This document shows positions 1-9,000 of a DNA stretch of 35,326 bases, one piece after another. The position numbers and the translations under genes were made by a program. Numbering within the stretch: position 1 is the first letter of the stretch; every line of letters starts with the position of its first letter. The DNA is from Kiritimatiellia bacterium (GTDB lineage Bacteria; Verrucomicrobiota; Kiritimatiellia; RFP12; UBA1067): NCBI GenBank assembly GCA_027858965.1, contig JAQIBS010000055.1:1-35326 (forward strand), written 5' to 3'. The notes under the pieces were generated by a model, which did not search any database, had not been told where the DNA came from, and saw only the letters and a list, made by a program, of their open reading frames with translations.

Positions 1-1
1 G

Positions 2-142
2 CCGGGGGCTGTAATTATTACTCACGGTACAGCTTCCTATCGGGCGATCTATCATGCAAGTATCGCCGGTTCTGCGGCAGCCACGGCTGATGTGGCAACC
101 CGCATTGAAAAAAGTATTATTGAGCTGGGCGAGAATTCTTAA
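2..142 (+). CDS. plsX: PlsX, phosphate acyltransferase (C-terminal part only)
   Basis: This is an open frame entering from the left edge and ending at TAA; only the last 46 residues are present. They include VIITHGTASYRAIYHA, which matches the C-terminal 'HG-S-N...AI' segment of PlsX, the soluble enzyme making acyl-phosphate from acyl-ACP for phospholipid synthesis. The following genes are fabD, fabG and acpP, the usual companions of plsX, which supports the call. FabH was considered as an alternative, but the tail lacks FabH C-terminal features. About 130 bp of AT-rich DNA separates it from fabD, so fabD may have an extra promoter. The identification rests on a short tail plus context. Confidence 0.7.
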   Translation, partial: PGAVIITHGTASYRAIYHASIAGSAAATADVATRIEKSIIELGENS

Positions 143-272
143 AAGAGCCATTTAGAGATGATTTTTACATTTGACTTTTTTATAATTTTTGTCAAACTGA
201 TTACAACTAACGGATATACTCTGAATTTAGTATAATCATGAAACTTAATTTCATGTTTAGAGGATTGATTTA

Positions 273-1196
273 ATGAGCGAAAAGTTATGTATGTTTGCAG
301 GTCAGGGGGCACAGTTTCCCGGTATGGGAAAAGATTTTGCAGAGGATGCGGAGATTGCAACTCTGTTTAAGACAGCAAACGATGTATTAGGATTTGATAT
401 TACGTCTCTCTGTTTTGAGGGGCCGGCTGAAGAGTTGACTAAATCTAACATCTGCCAACCGGCGATATTTACAGTCAGTATTGCGGCTTTTAAGGCGTTT
501 CAGAAAAAGTATCCCGATGTGTCATTTAAGATGGCTGCCGGTTTGAGTCTGGGTGAATGGAGTGCGCTGCATATTGCCGGAGTACTTGATTTTGAGTCAA
601 CCTTGAAAGTTCTGGAGGCACGTGGTCGTTTCATGCAGGAGGCATGTGATGAGCAGGAGAGCGGCATGGTCAGCATTATGGGCGCAACGGCCAAACAGCT
701 GGATGAGCTTTGCCAGACGTGCGGTATCTCAATTGCTAACATCAACTCGGAGTCACAGGTTGTTCTTTCCGGGATCAAGAGTGGTGTTACCGCTGCGGCT
801 GCGGCTGCGGTAGAGATGGGGGTCAAAGCAATTGTGCTTAATGTAGCTGGAGCTTTCCACTCGCCTTTAATGGCCTCTGCCCGTATCAAGCTTGCTGATG
901 TTCTTGAGAGCGTTGATTTTAAGAAACCGGAGATGCCGGTTCTGGCTAATGTCACCGGTAAAATTCATACTGCTAATTCGGTAGAAATTAAAAATGCAAT
1001 GCTGGGACAGGTTACAGAATCCGTTCGCTGGTGCGATTGCATTCTGGGTGCCAGCGCAACTGGCATTGAAGAATTTATTGAATTTGGCCCTGGTAAAGTT
1101 CTCTCCGGTCTTCTACGCAGAATTGACCGTTCTTTGAAGTGCGCTAATGTTATGGATATCGCTTCATTGGAAAAATGTGACAAGCTGTTAGGCTAA
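273..1196 (+). CDS. fabD: Malonyl-CoA:ACP transacylase FabD
   Basis: FabD transfers malonyl from CoA to acyl carrier protein to supply extender units for type II fatty-acid synthesis in the cytoplasm. The 307-residue length is normal. Visible motifs are GQGAQ at residues 10-14, the nucleophile elbow GLSLGEW with Ser92, the ARGRFMQ segment containing the carboxylate-binding Arg, and AFHSPLM with the catalytic His near residue 201. The elbow has Leu where many homologs have His (GHSxGE); this variant is also known in other lineages. The ATG is preceded by AGAGGA at 259-264, 8 nt upstream. Residues around 175-182 form an alanine run encoded by a GCTGCG microsatellite at 790-812. The next gene, fabG, starts 40 bp downstream. 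Confidence 0.95.
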   Translation: MSEKLCMFAGQGAQFPGMGKDFAEDAEIATLFKTANDVLGFDITSLCFEGPAEELTKSNICQPAIFTVSIAAFKAFQKKYPDVSFKMAAGLSLGEWSALHIAGVLDFESTLKVLEARGRFMQEACDEQESGMVSIMGATAKQLDELCQTCGISIANINSESQVVLSGIKSGVTAAAAAAVEMGVKAIVLNVAGAFHSPLMASARIKLADVLESVDFKKPEMPVLANVTGKIHTANSVEIKNAMLGQVTESVRWCDCILGASATGIEEFIEFGPGKVLSGLLRRIDRSLKCANVMDIASLEKCDKLLG

Positions 1197-1236
1197 TTTA
1201 AAAATTATTTAAAAATTTTAAGAAAAGGATTTTGAA

Positions 1237-1980
1237 ATGGGATTTTTTGAAGGTAAAGTCGCTGTTGTAACTGGTGCCGCCCGTGGAATTGGTCAGGCTA
1301 TTGCCGTTGACCTTGCAGAACGTGGTGCTGATGTGGCTCTCTGTGATTTGCAAAAAGAGTGGCTTGACGAGACTGTAGCTGCTGTTGAGGCAAAAGGTCG
1401 CAAAGCTCTGGCCGTGGCTGTTGATGTGGGCGACGGCGATGCTGTCAATGCATGCATCAAAGAGGTGCTGGGAATATTTGGTAAGATTGATATTATGGTG
1501 AACAATGCCGGAATCACCAAAGACACACTTTTGATGAGAATGAGTGAGCAGGATTGGGATGATGTTTTACGCGTCAACCTGAAAGGCACATTCCTCTTTT
1601 CGCGTGCGGTCGCTCGTCCTATGATGAAGCAACGTAGCGGTTCTATTGTTAATATAGCATCGGTAATCGGTTTAATTGGCAATGCTGGTCAGGCTAATTA
1701 CGCCGCATCTAAAGCTGGTGTGATTGCATTGACAAAGTCTACTGCAAAGGAGCTTGCTCCTCGTGGTGTTCGTGCCAATTCAATTGCTCCGGGATTTATT
1801 TCATCTAAGATGACTGATGCCCTTTCACAGGAGGTGCGTGATAAGATGATGGCAAATATTCCTGTGGCACGTTTCGGTGGGCCTGAGGATATTGCCAAAG
1901 CAGTTGCATTTCTAGCTTCAGATGAAGCAGCGTATGTAACGGGTCAGTGCCTGAGTGTTAATGGCGGCATGGTCATGTAA
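1237..1980 (+). CDS. fabG: 3-oxoacyl-[ACP] reductase FabG
   Basis: This is an NADPH-dependent short-chain dehydrogenase that reduces 3-oxoacyl-ACP in fatty-acid elongation. The 247 residues show the cofactor motif TGAARGIG (12-19), NNAG (89-92), and the catalytic set Asn114, Ser142, Tyr155 and Lys159 (YAASK). The C-terminal part has the usual PG...FLAS segment, and the protein ends in [14 protein letters not shown], as FabG does. An AAAAGGA ribosome site lies about 8 nt before the ATG. Its place between fabD and acpP makes FabG far more likely than another SDR. It is probably co-transcribed with both neighbours. Confidence 0.96.
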   Translation: MGFFEGKVAVVTGAARGIGQAIAVDLAERGADVALCDLQKEWLDETVAAVEAKGRKALAVAVDVGDGDAVNACIKEVLGIFGKIDIMVNNAGITKDTLLMRMSEQDWDDVLRVNLKGTFLFSRAVARPMMKQRSGSIVNIASVIGLIGNAGQANYAASKAGVIALTKSTAKELAPRGVRANSIAPGFISSKMTDALSQEVRDKMMANIPVARFGGPEDIAKAVAFLASDEAAYVTGQCLSVNGGMVM

Positions 1981-2033
1981 ATTATTTTCTACAGTTTTAA
2001 ACTGTGGTTTCAAAACTAATAAGGAGAAGTAAA

Positions 2034-2273
2034 ATGTCACTGGAAGATAAAGTACAGGAAATCATTGTTGAGCAGCTGGGTGTTAATGCAGAGCAGGTAA
2101 CACCGGAAGCATCATTTATTGACGATCTGGGTGCAGACTCCCTGGATACAGTTGAGTTGATCATGGCGTTTGAAGAAGAGTTCGGCGCAGAGATCCCAGA
2201 TGAAGATGCAGAGAAACTTACATCAGTTGGTAAGGTTCTTGAGTATCTGACAGCCAAGGGGATTGAGGCTTAA
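2034..2273 (+). CDS. acpP: Acyl carrier protein
   Basis: The gene encodes a 79-residue acidic protein of four-helix ACP type. The phosphopantetheine attachment motif is [12 protein letters not shown] with Ser36, followed by the acidic recognition helix ([19 protein letters not shown]). The frame stays open upstream to 2004, but ATG 2034 is chosen because AAGGAG at 2021-2026 sits 7 nt before it and because MSLEDKV is a standard ACP N-terminus. It carries growing acyl chains for the Fab enzymes encoded upstream. A strong terminator follows, so this is the last gene of the operon. The fabF gene that often comes next is absent here. Confidence 0.97.
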   Translation: MSLEDKVQEIIVEQLGVNAEQVTPEASFIDDLGADSLDTVELIMAFEEEFGAEIPDEDAEKLTSVGKVLEYLTAKGIEA

Positions 2274-2296
2274 TTATCCTCTCGGTTTATTGAAAG

Positions 2297-2328
2297 AAGA
2301 CGGATGCATATTGCATCCGTCTTTTTTT
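2297..2328 (+). terminator. Intrinsic terminator of the fab operon
   Basis: A 12-bp perfect stem (AAGACGGATGCA paired with TGCATCCGTCTT) has a 3-nt loop and runs directly into a T7 tract, 23 bp after the acpP stop codon. It is a textbook Rho-independent terminator. Confidence 0.93.
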
Positions 2329-2380
2329 GTATATATTGTTTGTTTTATTTCTGATCATGGTCCTAGTCAAATAAACATAT

Positions 2381-2443
2381 TTGCCCCAACGGGGCTATGC
2401 AATGATAGACCAGGGCTAAGGTGAATCCGCCCCGTTGGGGCGG
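2381..2443 (+). repeat. REP-like 63-bp element, copy 1
   Basis: The element is bounded by GCCCCAACGGGGC and its reverse complement GCCCCGTTGGGGC. Each end is also self-complementary (GCCCC/GGGGC), so it could fold into two small hairpins or one large one. The centre contains CCAGGGCTAAGGTGAATCC. A second copy lies inverted at 29864-29926; by hand alignment 57 of 63 positions agree. It sits in the 304-bp gap between acpP and the alpha-galactosidase-like gene. I saw no gene in the rest of that gap, which is AT-rich. Confidence 0.85.
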
Positions 2444-2577
2444 GAGATTAAAAATCAATCTGCGCGTAATTGATATGTGCATGATCATCAAAATGATAAA
2501 TATTTTTTGAGTGCGGTATATTTACTATTGTAGTACCATATTGCTCAATCATTGTTATAGTGAAAGGAAATTTGAAA

Positions 2578-4584
2578 ATGTTGAAAATGGTTAAAGTGCT
2601 GTCTGTACTTGTTTTTGTATTGCAGAGTGCGGTTTTTGCCGGGGATCTCAATTTTAATGGCTGTTATGCATCCTGGAATGAAGCACAGATAACCGTTGGC
2701 AATAAGAGATTTGAGCGGGTATGGGTCTGTGGTGATAAAGGATTGAAGGCTACTTCATTTGTACTGAAAGGTGTGCCTGAGATAGTTCTGGCTCAGGATT
2801 CTAAACCAAAGAAATCATGTAATACTCTGGATGTCAAAGCTGTTAAAGGCCGGCGTTCTATTGTTGGCTCTGAGGGTATTAAACTTGAGCTTGCTGTTAA
2901 GGGGATAAACCAGCGACTGGTGATGTGGCTCTACCCTGAGGCAGGCGGTGTTCTGATGCAGCAGCTCTCTGGTGAAGTTGATAGTAAAGATAGTAGTGAA
3001 AAGGTGGTTGCAACCGGCTCTGAGAGCGCAACCAAAGAGGGAAAGGGTAAGAGCATAGCCGGGGCCGATACCCTGAAATTCAAATCTATTCATCTGCGTG
3101 TGAATGAAATTGAGCTGATGGATCAGACCGACCGCCATGATGAGCTGGTTTTTGAACGTGAATGGCTCCTGATGTTGAATGAAGCCGGTTTTGATATTAA
3201 AGGATGCGTATTGAATGTAGAGGATATGATGAGTGGATGTGGCGCGGCCTTTGTTAAGTTTGCACCTCTGCCACATGCCCGTCATGATAAAACATCAATC
3301 GATTTTAAGGTTGATCCACGTCGGAACTCGGTCTCTGCAATGCTGGGTGAAGCTCCTTCGGCCGTGATCTCCTATCGGGGCGGCAGAATTGGTTTTACCA
3401 AGGCTATGCATGATTTCCAACGTTGCCTGCGTAACTATAAAGCTGGACGTGATGGACTTTTCCTGAGCAACACCTGGGGCGATCGTTCACGTGATGCCCG
3501 TATTAAAGAGGCCTTCCTGCTGAAAGAGGTAGCTGCCGGTGCCAAGCTTGGCGTTGATATTGTACAGATTGATGATGGCTGGCAGAAAGGACGCTCCGCA
3601 AATTCGGTTGCCTCGCGTGGCAATGGTGTCTGGAATGGCTACTGGGCCGCTGATCCTGAATTTTGGAATGCCGACCCTGATCGATTTCCCAATGGGCTGG
3701 AGTGTGTTGTAGATGCTGCAAAGAAGAATGGTATGCACTTTGGCCTCTGGTTTGGACCGGATTCCAGTAACAGTGCTTCGAATTGGAAAAAGGATGCAGA
3801 TCACCTTCTTGATTTCTATAAAATGGGTGTTAGCTATTTTAAGATTGATTCAATGAAGAGCCATGATGCGATCTCGCTTAATAACCAGAGGGCCATGTTT
3901 GATCGAATGCTCGAAGGCTCTGACGGTAACATGGTTTTCGACCTGGATGTAACTGCGGAGATTCGTCCTGGATACTTTGGATTGCCGGACATAGGACCGC
4001 TGTTTGTTGAGAATCGTTACACGGATTTCCATCGTTACTGGCCCCATCAGACACTGCGTAACCTATGGAAGCTAGCACAGGTTGTTGATCCTGTCAGGTT
4101 GCGTATGGAGCTTCTTAATAATATCCGGAATGCTGACAAGTATAAGGATGACCCTCTGGCCCCTGCACTATATAGACCAGACACCCTTTTTGCTATTACG
4201 ATGATGGCCTCGCCATTAGGTTGGTTTGAGGTTTCCAATCTGCCCGCAGAGTATGTGAAGCAGATGCAGCCGCTGGTTGCCTCTTGGAAGCAGGAGCGTG
4301 CACGTATGCATGGAGGCAATATTATTCCTGTAGGAGGTGTGCCGGATGGTCTCAGCTGGACGGGCTTTGCCTCAGTGGCAGCTGATAACAGCGGTGGATA
4401 TCTCCTGCTCTTCCGGGAGCTGAATGCAGATCAGAAATTTGAACTCAGCCTTAACGGGCTCTTCGAAGGAAAACTAAAAGCCTCTGTGATTGGCGGTCGT
4501 GGTAAAGCAGAGCTTGATGAAGGTGACCTCGAGGTGGAGGTCCCGGAGAAACTTGACTATATCTGGGTGAAGCTGACGCTCTGA
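2578..4584 (+). CDS. Secreted GH36-like (clan GH-D) alpha-galactosidase-type glycoside hydrolase
   Basis: The product is a 668-residue exported enzyme, probably releasing alpha-galactosides or a related sugar from polysaccharide. ATG 2578 is preferred over the in-frame GTG at 2560 because AAAGGA at 2563-2568 then has good spacing. The first ~22 residues form a signal peptide ending VFA. An N-terminal beta-rich region (about 25-270) precedes the TIM barrel. The barrel has VQIDDGWQ (Asp332/Asp333) and YFKIDS with the expected nucleophile Asp424. A C-terminal beta domain ends the protein. The segment where GH36 enzymes carry their acid/base Asp (GGxRxDPG-like) reads TAEIRPG, with Arg463 in that place, so this may be a divergent subgroup. 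Substrate is not determined. The gene appears to be transcribed alone. Confidence 0.8.
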   Translation: MLKMVKVLSVLVFVLQSAVFAGDLNFNGCYASWNEAQITVGNKRFERVWVCGDKGLKATSFVLKGVPEIVLAQDSKPKKSCNTLDVKAVKGRRSIVGSEGIKLELAVKGINQRLVMWLYPEAGGVLMQQLSGEVDSKDSSEKVVATGSESATKEGKGKSIAGADTLKFKSIHLRVNEIELMDQTDRHDELVFEREWLLMLNEAGFDIKGCVLNVEDMMSGCGAAFVKFAPLPHARHDKTSIDFKVDPRRNSVSAMLGEAPSAVISYRGGRIGFTKAMHDFQRCLRNYKAGRDGLFLSNTWGDRSRDARIKEAFLLKEVAAGAKLGVDIVQIDDGWQKGRSANSVASRGNGVWNGYWAADPEFWNADPDRFPNGLECVVDAAKKNGMHFGLWFGPDSSNSASNWKKDADHLLDFYKMGVSYFKIDSMKSHDAISLNNQRAMFDRMLEGSDGNMVFDLDVTAEIRPGYFGLPDIGPLFVENRYTDFHRYWPHQTLRNLWKLAQVVDPVRLRMELLNNIRNADKYKDDPLAPALYRPDTLFAITMMASPLGWFEVSNLPAEYVKQMQPLVASWKQERARMHGGNIIPVGGVPDGLSWTGFASVAADNSGGYLLLFRELNADQKFELSLNGLFEGKLKASVIGGRGKAELDEGDLEVEVPEKLDYIWVKLTL

Positions 4585-4664
4585 AGAGGTTTAAAGGTTT
4601 AAGGGGTTGAAGAGGTTGAAGAGGTTGAAGAAGTTGAAGAGTTGAAGGGTTGAAGGAATTGAAT
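4585..4664 (+). repeat. 9-nt period repeat after the glycosidase stop codon
   Basis: Imperfect copies of TTGAAGAGG (also TTTAAAGG and TTGAAGAAG variants) begin in the base directly after the stop codon at 4582-4584. The whole 4585-4904 gap holds no gene that I can support; it is built from this array, a 26-nt tandem repeat and GTAGC heptamers. Confidence 0.8.
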
Positions 4665-4696
4665 GTGAACGCCGAACATCCAACATCGAATACTCG

Positions 4697-4759
4697 GAAG
4701 CTGCAACAAAAAAGAAGAAGTTGAAGCTGCAACAAAAAAGAAGAAGTTGAAGCAGCAAC
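4697..4759 (+). repeat. 26-nt tandem repeat
   Basis: There are two perfect adjacent copies (4697-4722 and 4723-4748) of a purine-rich unit that starts GAAGCTGCAACAAAAAAG, followed by a diverged partial third copy (4749-4759). The unit is non-coding here. Confidence 0.9.
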
Positions 4760-4761
4760 TT

Positions 4762-4822
4762 GAGCTGGTAGCTGGTAGCAAATACAGCCGAGCAAACTAC
4801 AAGCTACTGGCTACAAGCTGGG
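4762..4822 (+). repeat. Inverted arrays of GTAG-core heptamers
   Basis: The left part repeats GCTGGTA with period 7. The right part, 4797-4822, repeats CTACAAG/CTACTGG with period 7. The two parts are largely reverse complements (about 14 of 17 positions pair), so they could form an imperfect stem. Confidence 0.7.
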
Positions 4823-4904
4823 TTGCGGGCAGAGCCCACGTTAGTTTTTTGTAACATAGGGCCCATGTGGCTCATTTGGCCCATTTATCACAAAGGAAAA
4901 CATT

Positions 4905-5810
4905 ATGAAGAAAACTCGATTGATCACGCTTTGTTTAGCCATTGTTGCTTCAGGCGCTTTTAGCGCTGGACTTGATGCCATTATTGAGCCGGGGGCTAAG
5001 GTTGAAAAGCTATCCGGTGCATTTAAGTTCACCGAGGGGGCCACGGTTAATGGTGAGGGGGAGATTTTCTTTACTGATCAGCCTAATAATGCCATTCATC
5101 GCTGGAGTCGCGAAAAGGGGGTACGTCTTTTCATGAAGCCGGCTGGACGCTGCAACGGCATGTGCTTTACCAAAGATGGCTCCCTGCTGGCCTGCGCTGA
5201 TGAGAAGATGGAGCTATGGAAGATTGCTGCAGATGGTACAAAAACTGTTCTGATCAAGGATTATCAGGGCAAGGAATTTAATGGACCCAATGATGTCTGG
5301 GCACATCCTGAAGGGGGATGCTTTTTTACTGACCCCTTCTATAAGCGTCAATGGTGGAACCATAAAGAACCGCCTCAGGGTGTACAGCAGGTTTATTTTC
5401 TGTCAGAGGGCGCCAAGCAGCCTATCCGTGTTACAGAGGACCTTAAACAACCCAATGGAATTGTCGGGAGTGCTGATGGAAAAACTCTCTTTGTTGCTGA
5501 TATTGGTGCAAAGAAGATCTGGAAATATGTTATCACCAAAGATTATAAGCTCGAGAAAAAAACGCTTTTCTGTGCTATGGGCTCCGATGGAATGACCATT
5601 GATTCAAAAGGTAATATCTATCTTACCGGAAGCAAGGGCGTTTATGTCTTTGATAAAACCGGGGCAGAGCTTGGTATTATCGACATTCCAGAAAACTGGA
5701 GTGCCAATGTCTGTATCGGCGGTCCTGATAAAAAGACACTCTTTGTTACAGCTAAGAGCGGTATCTACACAATTCCTTTGAAAATCAAAGGAACTGCGCA
5801 GGGTAAGTAG
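4905..5810 (+). CDS. Exported SMP-30/gluconolactonase family protein
   Basis: This is a six-bladed beta-propeller lactonase-type protein of 301 residues. A signal peptide covers residues 1-21 (MKKTRLITLCLAIVASGAFS). Family metal-site features are visible: Glu44 in FKFTEGA, Asn129 in FNGPND, and a downstream SDGM Asp. Repeated FFTDP, LFVAD and IYLTG strands are blade edges. An AAAGGA ribosome site lies just before ATG 4905. Members of the family hydrolyse sugar lactones in a metal-dependent way, and the position next to an exported alpha-galactosidase-like enzyme suggests periplasmic sugar catabolism. The exact substrate cannot be told from sequence. A 9-nt repeat array starts right after its stop codon. 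Confidence 0.87.
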   Translation: MKKTRLITLCLAIVASGAFSAGLDAIIEPGAKVEKLSGAFKFTEGATVNGEGEIFFTDQPNNAIHRWSREKGVRLFMKPAGRCNGMCFTKDGSLLACADEKMELWKIAADGTKTVLIKDYQGKEFNGPNDVWAHPEGGCFFTDPFYKRQWWNHKEPPQGVQQVYFLSEGAKQPIRVTEDLKQPNGIVGSADGKTLFVADIGAKKIWKYVITKDYKLEKKTLFCAMGSDGMTIDSKGNIYLTGSKGVYVFDKTGAELGIIDIPENWSANVCIGGPDKKTLFVTAKSGIYTIPLKIKGTAQGK

Positions 5811-5813
5811 GGA

Positions 5814-5852
5814 AGAAGTTCTAAAGTTCTGAAGTTCTGAAGTTCTAAAGTG
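5814..5852 (+). repeat. 9-nt period repeat (AAGTTCTGA type)
   Basis: About four copies of AAGTTCTRA follow each other, starting 3 bp after the TAG of the lactonase gene. They are non-coding. Confidence 0.8.
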
Positions 5853-5950
5853 CGTAAGTTTGAGGAAAGTGAAAAGTCAAAAGTGGGACGTTGGAAGTGG
5901 TTGAGTTTGTGAAGCACGAAAGAGCTGCACGGAGCGAAGCGGCTCTCTAA

Positions 5951-5996
5951 CTCTCGCATTTTAGCACTCTCGCATTTTAGCACTCTCGCATTTTAG
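5951..5996 (+). repeat. 16-nt tandem repeat
   Basis: The unit CTCTCGCATTTTAGCA starts at 5951, 5967 and 5983, giving 2.9 perfect copies. It lies 33 bp before the GTG start of the permease gene, so it would fall in that gene's leader or promoter region. A degenerate reverse-complement relative lies at 24447-24485. Confidence 0.88.
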
Positions 5997-6029
5997 AACT
6001 TGCCCAACCGCCCATGAGGCCACCAAAAC

Positions 6030-9000
6030 GTGAAAAAACAAAAACATAAATCATCAGTCTGGCGCTGGAGTAAAGCGAGTTTGCGATTTTTCAAGTGGAG
6101 ACATCTGATCTTTGCTTTTACAGCGGCGCTTGCTGCGGCAATTCTTTCGGCGGCGCTCAGCGCAGGCGAATCGCTACATGCCGGTCTACAGCGAGATTTG
6201 AATGCCAGATTGGGGGAGGTACGCTCGGCAGTGATTTTTTCTGATGGACTTTTTCCGTCATCACTCTCAGAACGGGTCAAGGGCAGTGAAGCGGCTCTGA
6301 TGCTGCGCGGTGAGATGCTGGATGCATCCGGTATGCTTTGCGCTGGTGATATCAATGTTCTGGGGATCTCTGAAAATGATGCGGACAGTCAACCCTTGCC
6401 GGGGATGGTTTCTGTTAATCAGCGTGCTCAGGAGGTTGTCAATTCCTTGGATGGGGGGACATGGTCCTATCGCTTTGAAAAACCTTCTCAGTTCTCCGTT
6501 GAACTTCCGCTGGGAAATGCGGGTGCCCCTGATATGCAGCGTCGTATGGTTGCTGGTGTGCGTCAGGTTGCTACACATTTAATCACAGCTGATTTTGATA
6601 CGTCTTCTGCCACGGTTCTCCCCGTCAACATCCGGGTTTCCCGCTCAGCGCTGGCAAAGCAGGCCGGAGTGGCTGGTATGGCCAATGTGCTGGTCTCTCA
6701 TGACTCTCCGGAACAATTCAGGGCTGCATTGCAAAACTCTCTTATGCCGCAGGATATCGGGCTTGATGTTGTTTGCAGCAATGGGATCAGCAAACTTAAA
6801 AGTTCACAGGTGTTTCTTCCGTCAGCATTTTGCCGGGCTCTGAGTTCAAGCGGTGCTGATCTCCGCTGGGCAAGTTTTCATCTGGCTGATGCGTTTATGG
6901 CAACTAATGGTCTTTCAACTCCCTATGGTTTTGTTGGTGCACTGAGTCCAGAGGATGATGTTTTGCCGGGTACGATGGCCGATGATCAGATTGTGGTTAA
7001 TCAGTGGCTTGCGGATAAATTATCACTGCGCATTGGTGATATGCTTACAATGAAATCTCGTCGGTTTGAAGCTGGGGGCAAACTGGTGCCGGAGGAGCGA
7101 AGTTTTAAGGTTTGTAAAATTTTGACAATGGAGCAGGCGCTTGATGTTAAAGCTTTGATGCCTGTTCTTCCCGGGCTCTCTGGTGTTGACAGCTGTGCTG
7201 ATTGGGATGTTGGTATGCCAATGGATGAGATCAAGCTGAAAGATCCGGCTAATGAGGCTTACTGGAAAGAGTGGCGTGAAACTCCCAAGGCATTTATCAC
7301 TTTTACAGCAGGAAAAGAGCTGTTTGGAACATATTTCGGTGAGGCTATGTGTGTGCAGGTGAAGGGTGACACGGTTTTTGTTGATAATTTAGTGAGGGGC
7401 ATTGATCCGGCTGAACTTGGATTCAGTGTACGTGCCCTCTGGCAGGAGGGGGTGGCAGCAGCTAAGGGGTCAACGGATTTTCGTGGTCTGTTTGTGGGAA
7501 TGGCCTTTATTTTAATGTTATCCGCATTGATTCTAGCCGGGTTGTCGCTGCGTCTTACTCTGGATTCACGCAATATAGAGCCTGCGCTTTTCTCGGCGCT
7601 GGGTATAAGGCGGGGCAGGGTTGTTCGTATGATCTGTTCTGAATGGCTGGCCACTATTGTGTTGGGGTGTGTGGCTGGAGCTTTGCTGGGCAGTGCGCTG
7701 GCCCGATCGTTAATCTGGACCTTATCCCGTTTCTGGAGTGATGCTTTTGCCGGGGCGCAGATTAAATTTTATTTTTCATGGAAGGCGGTAGTTCTCGCAT
7801 CTTTAATTACCATTTTTCTGCTTGTTATGATGTTGGTCCGGCGGATATATAAATATGCAGGGGCACCACCTGTCGAGGTGCTTCGGCAAAGCAATTTCCT
7901 GATGTTAAAGGCCGAGGGCAGACTGGTTCGCATTATGGTCCGGGTGCTTGGTCCAATTTGTGCACTCGGGGCTATTGGTATAATATATTTCAGCGCTGGG
8001 TCGCAGCAGGTCAACGGAGCATTTTTCGGGGCTGGTTTTCTTTTAATGATTTCGATTCTGTTATTTGTTAAGGGGGGGGCTGAGCTCTGGTATCATGGGG
8101 CCAGCTCCGGTGAATATGTTATCAATGATCCCTTACGGTCCGGGGTTATTCGTGCGCTTCACTCGGGAGCCCGTGGCAGATCGCTGGTTCTGCTACTTTC
8201 TGTCGGAGTTTTTCTTACCATTGGAATGCTGGCCATGAAACATGATACTGCTGCGGGATGGGAGCTGAGATCTTCCGGCAGTGGTGGGTTTGCTTCAATA
8301 GTCCGTTCTTCCGTTGCATATTCTTTGGAATCAGGGATAGAGATGGCTCTTAAAGTCACCGGGTCTAAACAGGCCGTTTCTATGCGGGTCAGGGATGGCG
8401 ATGAGGCTGGATGTATGAATATGAGTGTTCCGCAGGTGCCGCGTCTCTATGGTGTTAGTGTGAGCGAAATGGCAACATTGCGTGCTTTTGAGCCAGAGGA
8501 CTCAGGAGGGCTGTGGTCGGTGCTTTATGATCAGCTGGAAGAGGGGGTTATTCCTGCGCTGGCGGCTGATCAGGCCATGTTGCAGTACAGCCTGAAAATG
8601 AAGGCGGATGTGAGAGACGGTGATGAAATTCTCTGTCGTGGCAGTGATGGCAAAGAGTGGCGGATCAGGATTGTGGGTGTGTTGCCGGTGCGAGTCTCCA
8701 TTCTGCAGGGTGGATTGATTCTCAATGAAGAGCATTTTTTGAAAATGTTTCCGGCTGAGGGGTGTCGCATGTGGCTCTGTGATTACGCACCTTATGCGCT
8801 TCGTGTGAATGGAGATATGAAGTGTCGCTACCCTCAGCCAGGAGTCAAAGTAGAGACTACCGTGGAGCGTTTGCGGTTGTTGGGGCGAATGGAGTCGACT
8901 TATCTTGATATGTTTCTTGTGCTGGGCGGGTTAGGACTGGCGTTAGGGATTTTTGGTGTAATTTTGGTGATTGCCCGCAGTGTGGAGGAGCGTCGCTATG

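Noticed and set aside
171..236. A fabD promoter (TTGACT at 171-176, TATAAT at 231-236)
   Set aside because: No pair of boxes has acceptable 16-19 bp spacing, so I could not support a promoter there.
4451..4795. Minus-strand reading frames through the repeat-rich gap
   Set aside because: They translate the low-complexity repeats (Leu/Gln/Pro and Ser/Phe runs), have no ribosome site and overlap the glycosidase gene.
4585..4822. A CRISPR-like array
   Set aside because: The units are adjacent with no unique spacers, and the period is 7-26 nt without cas genes nearby.
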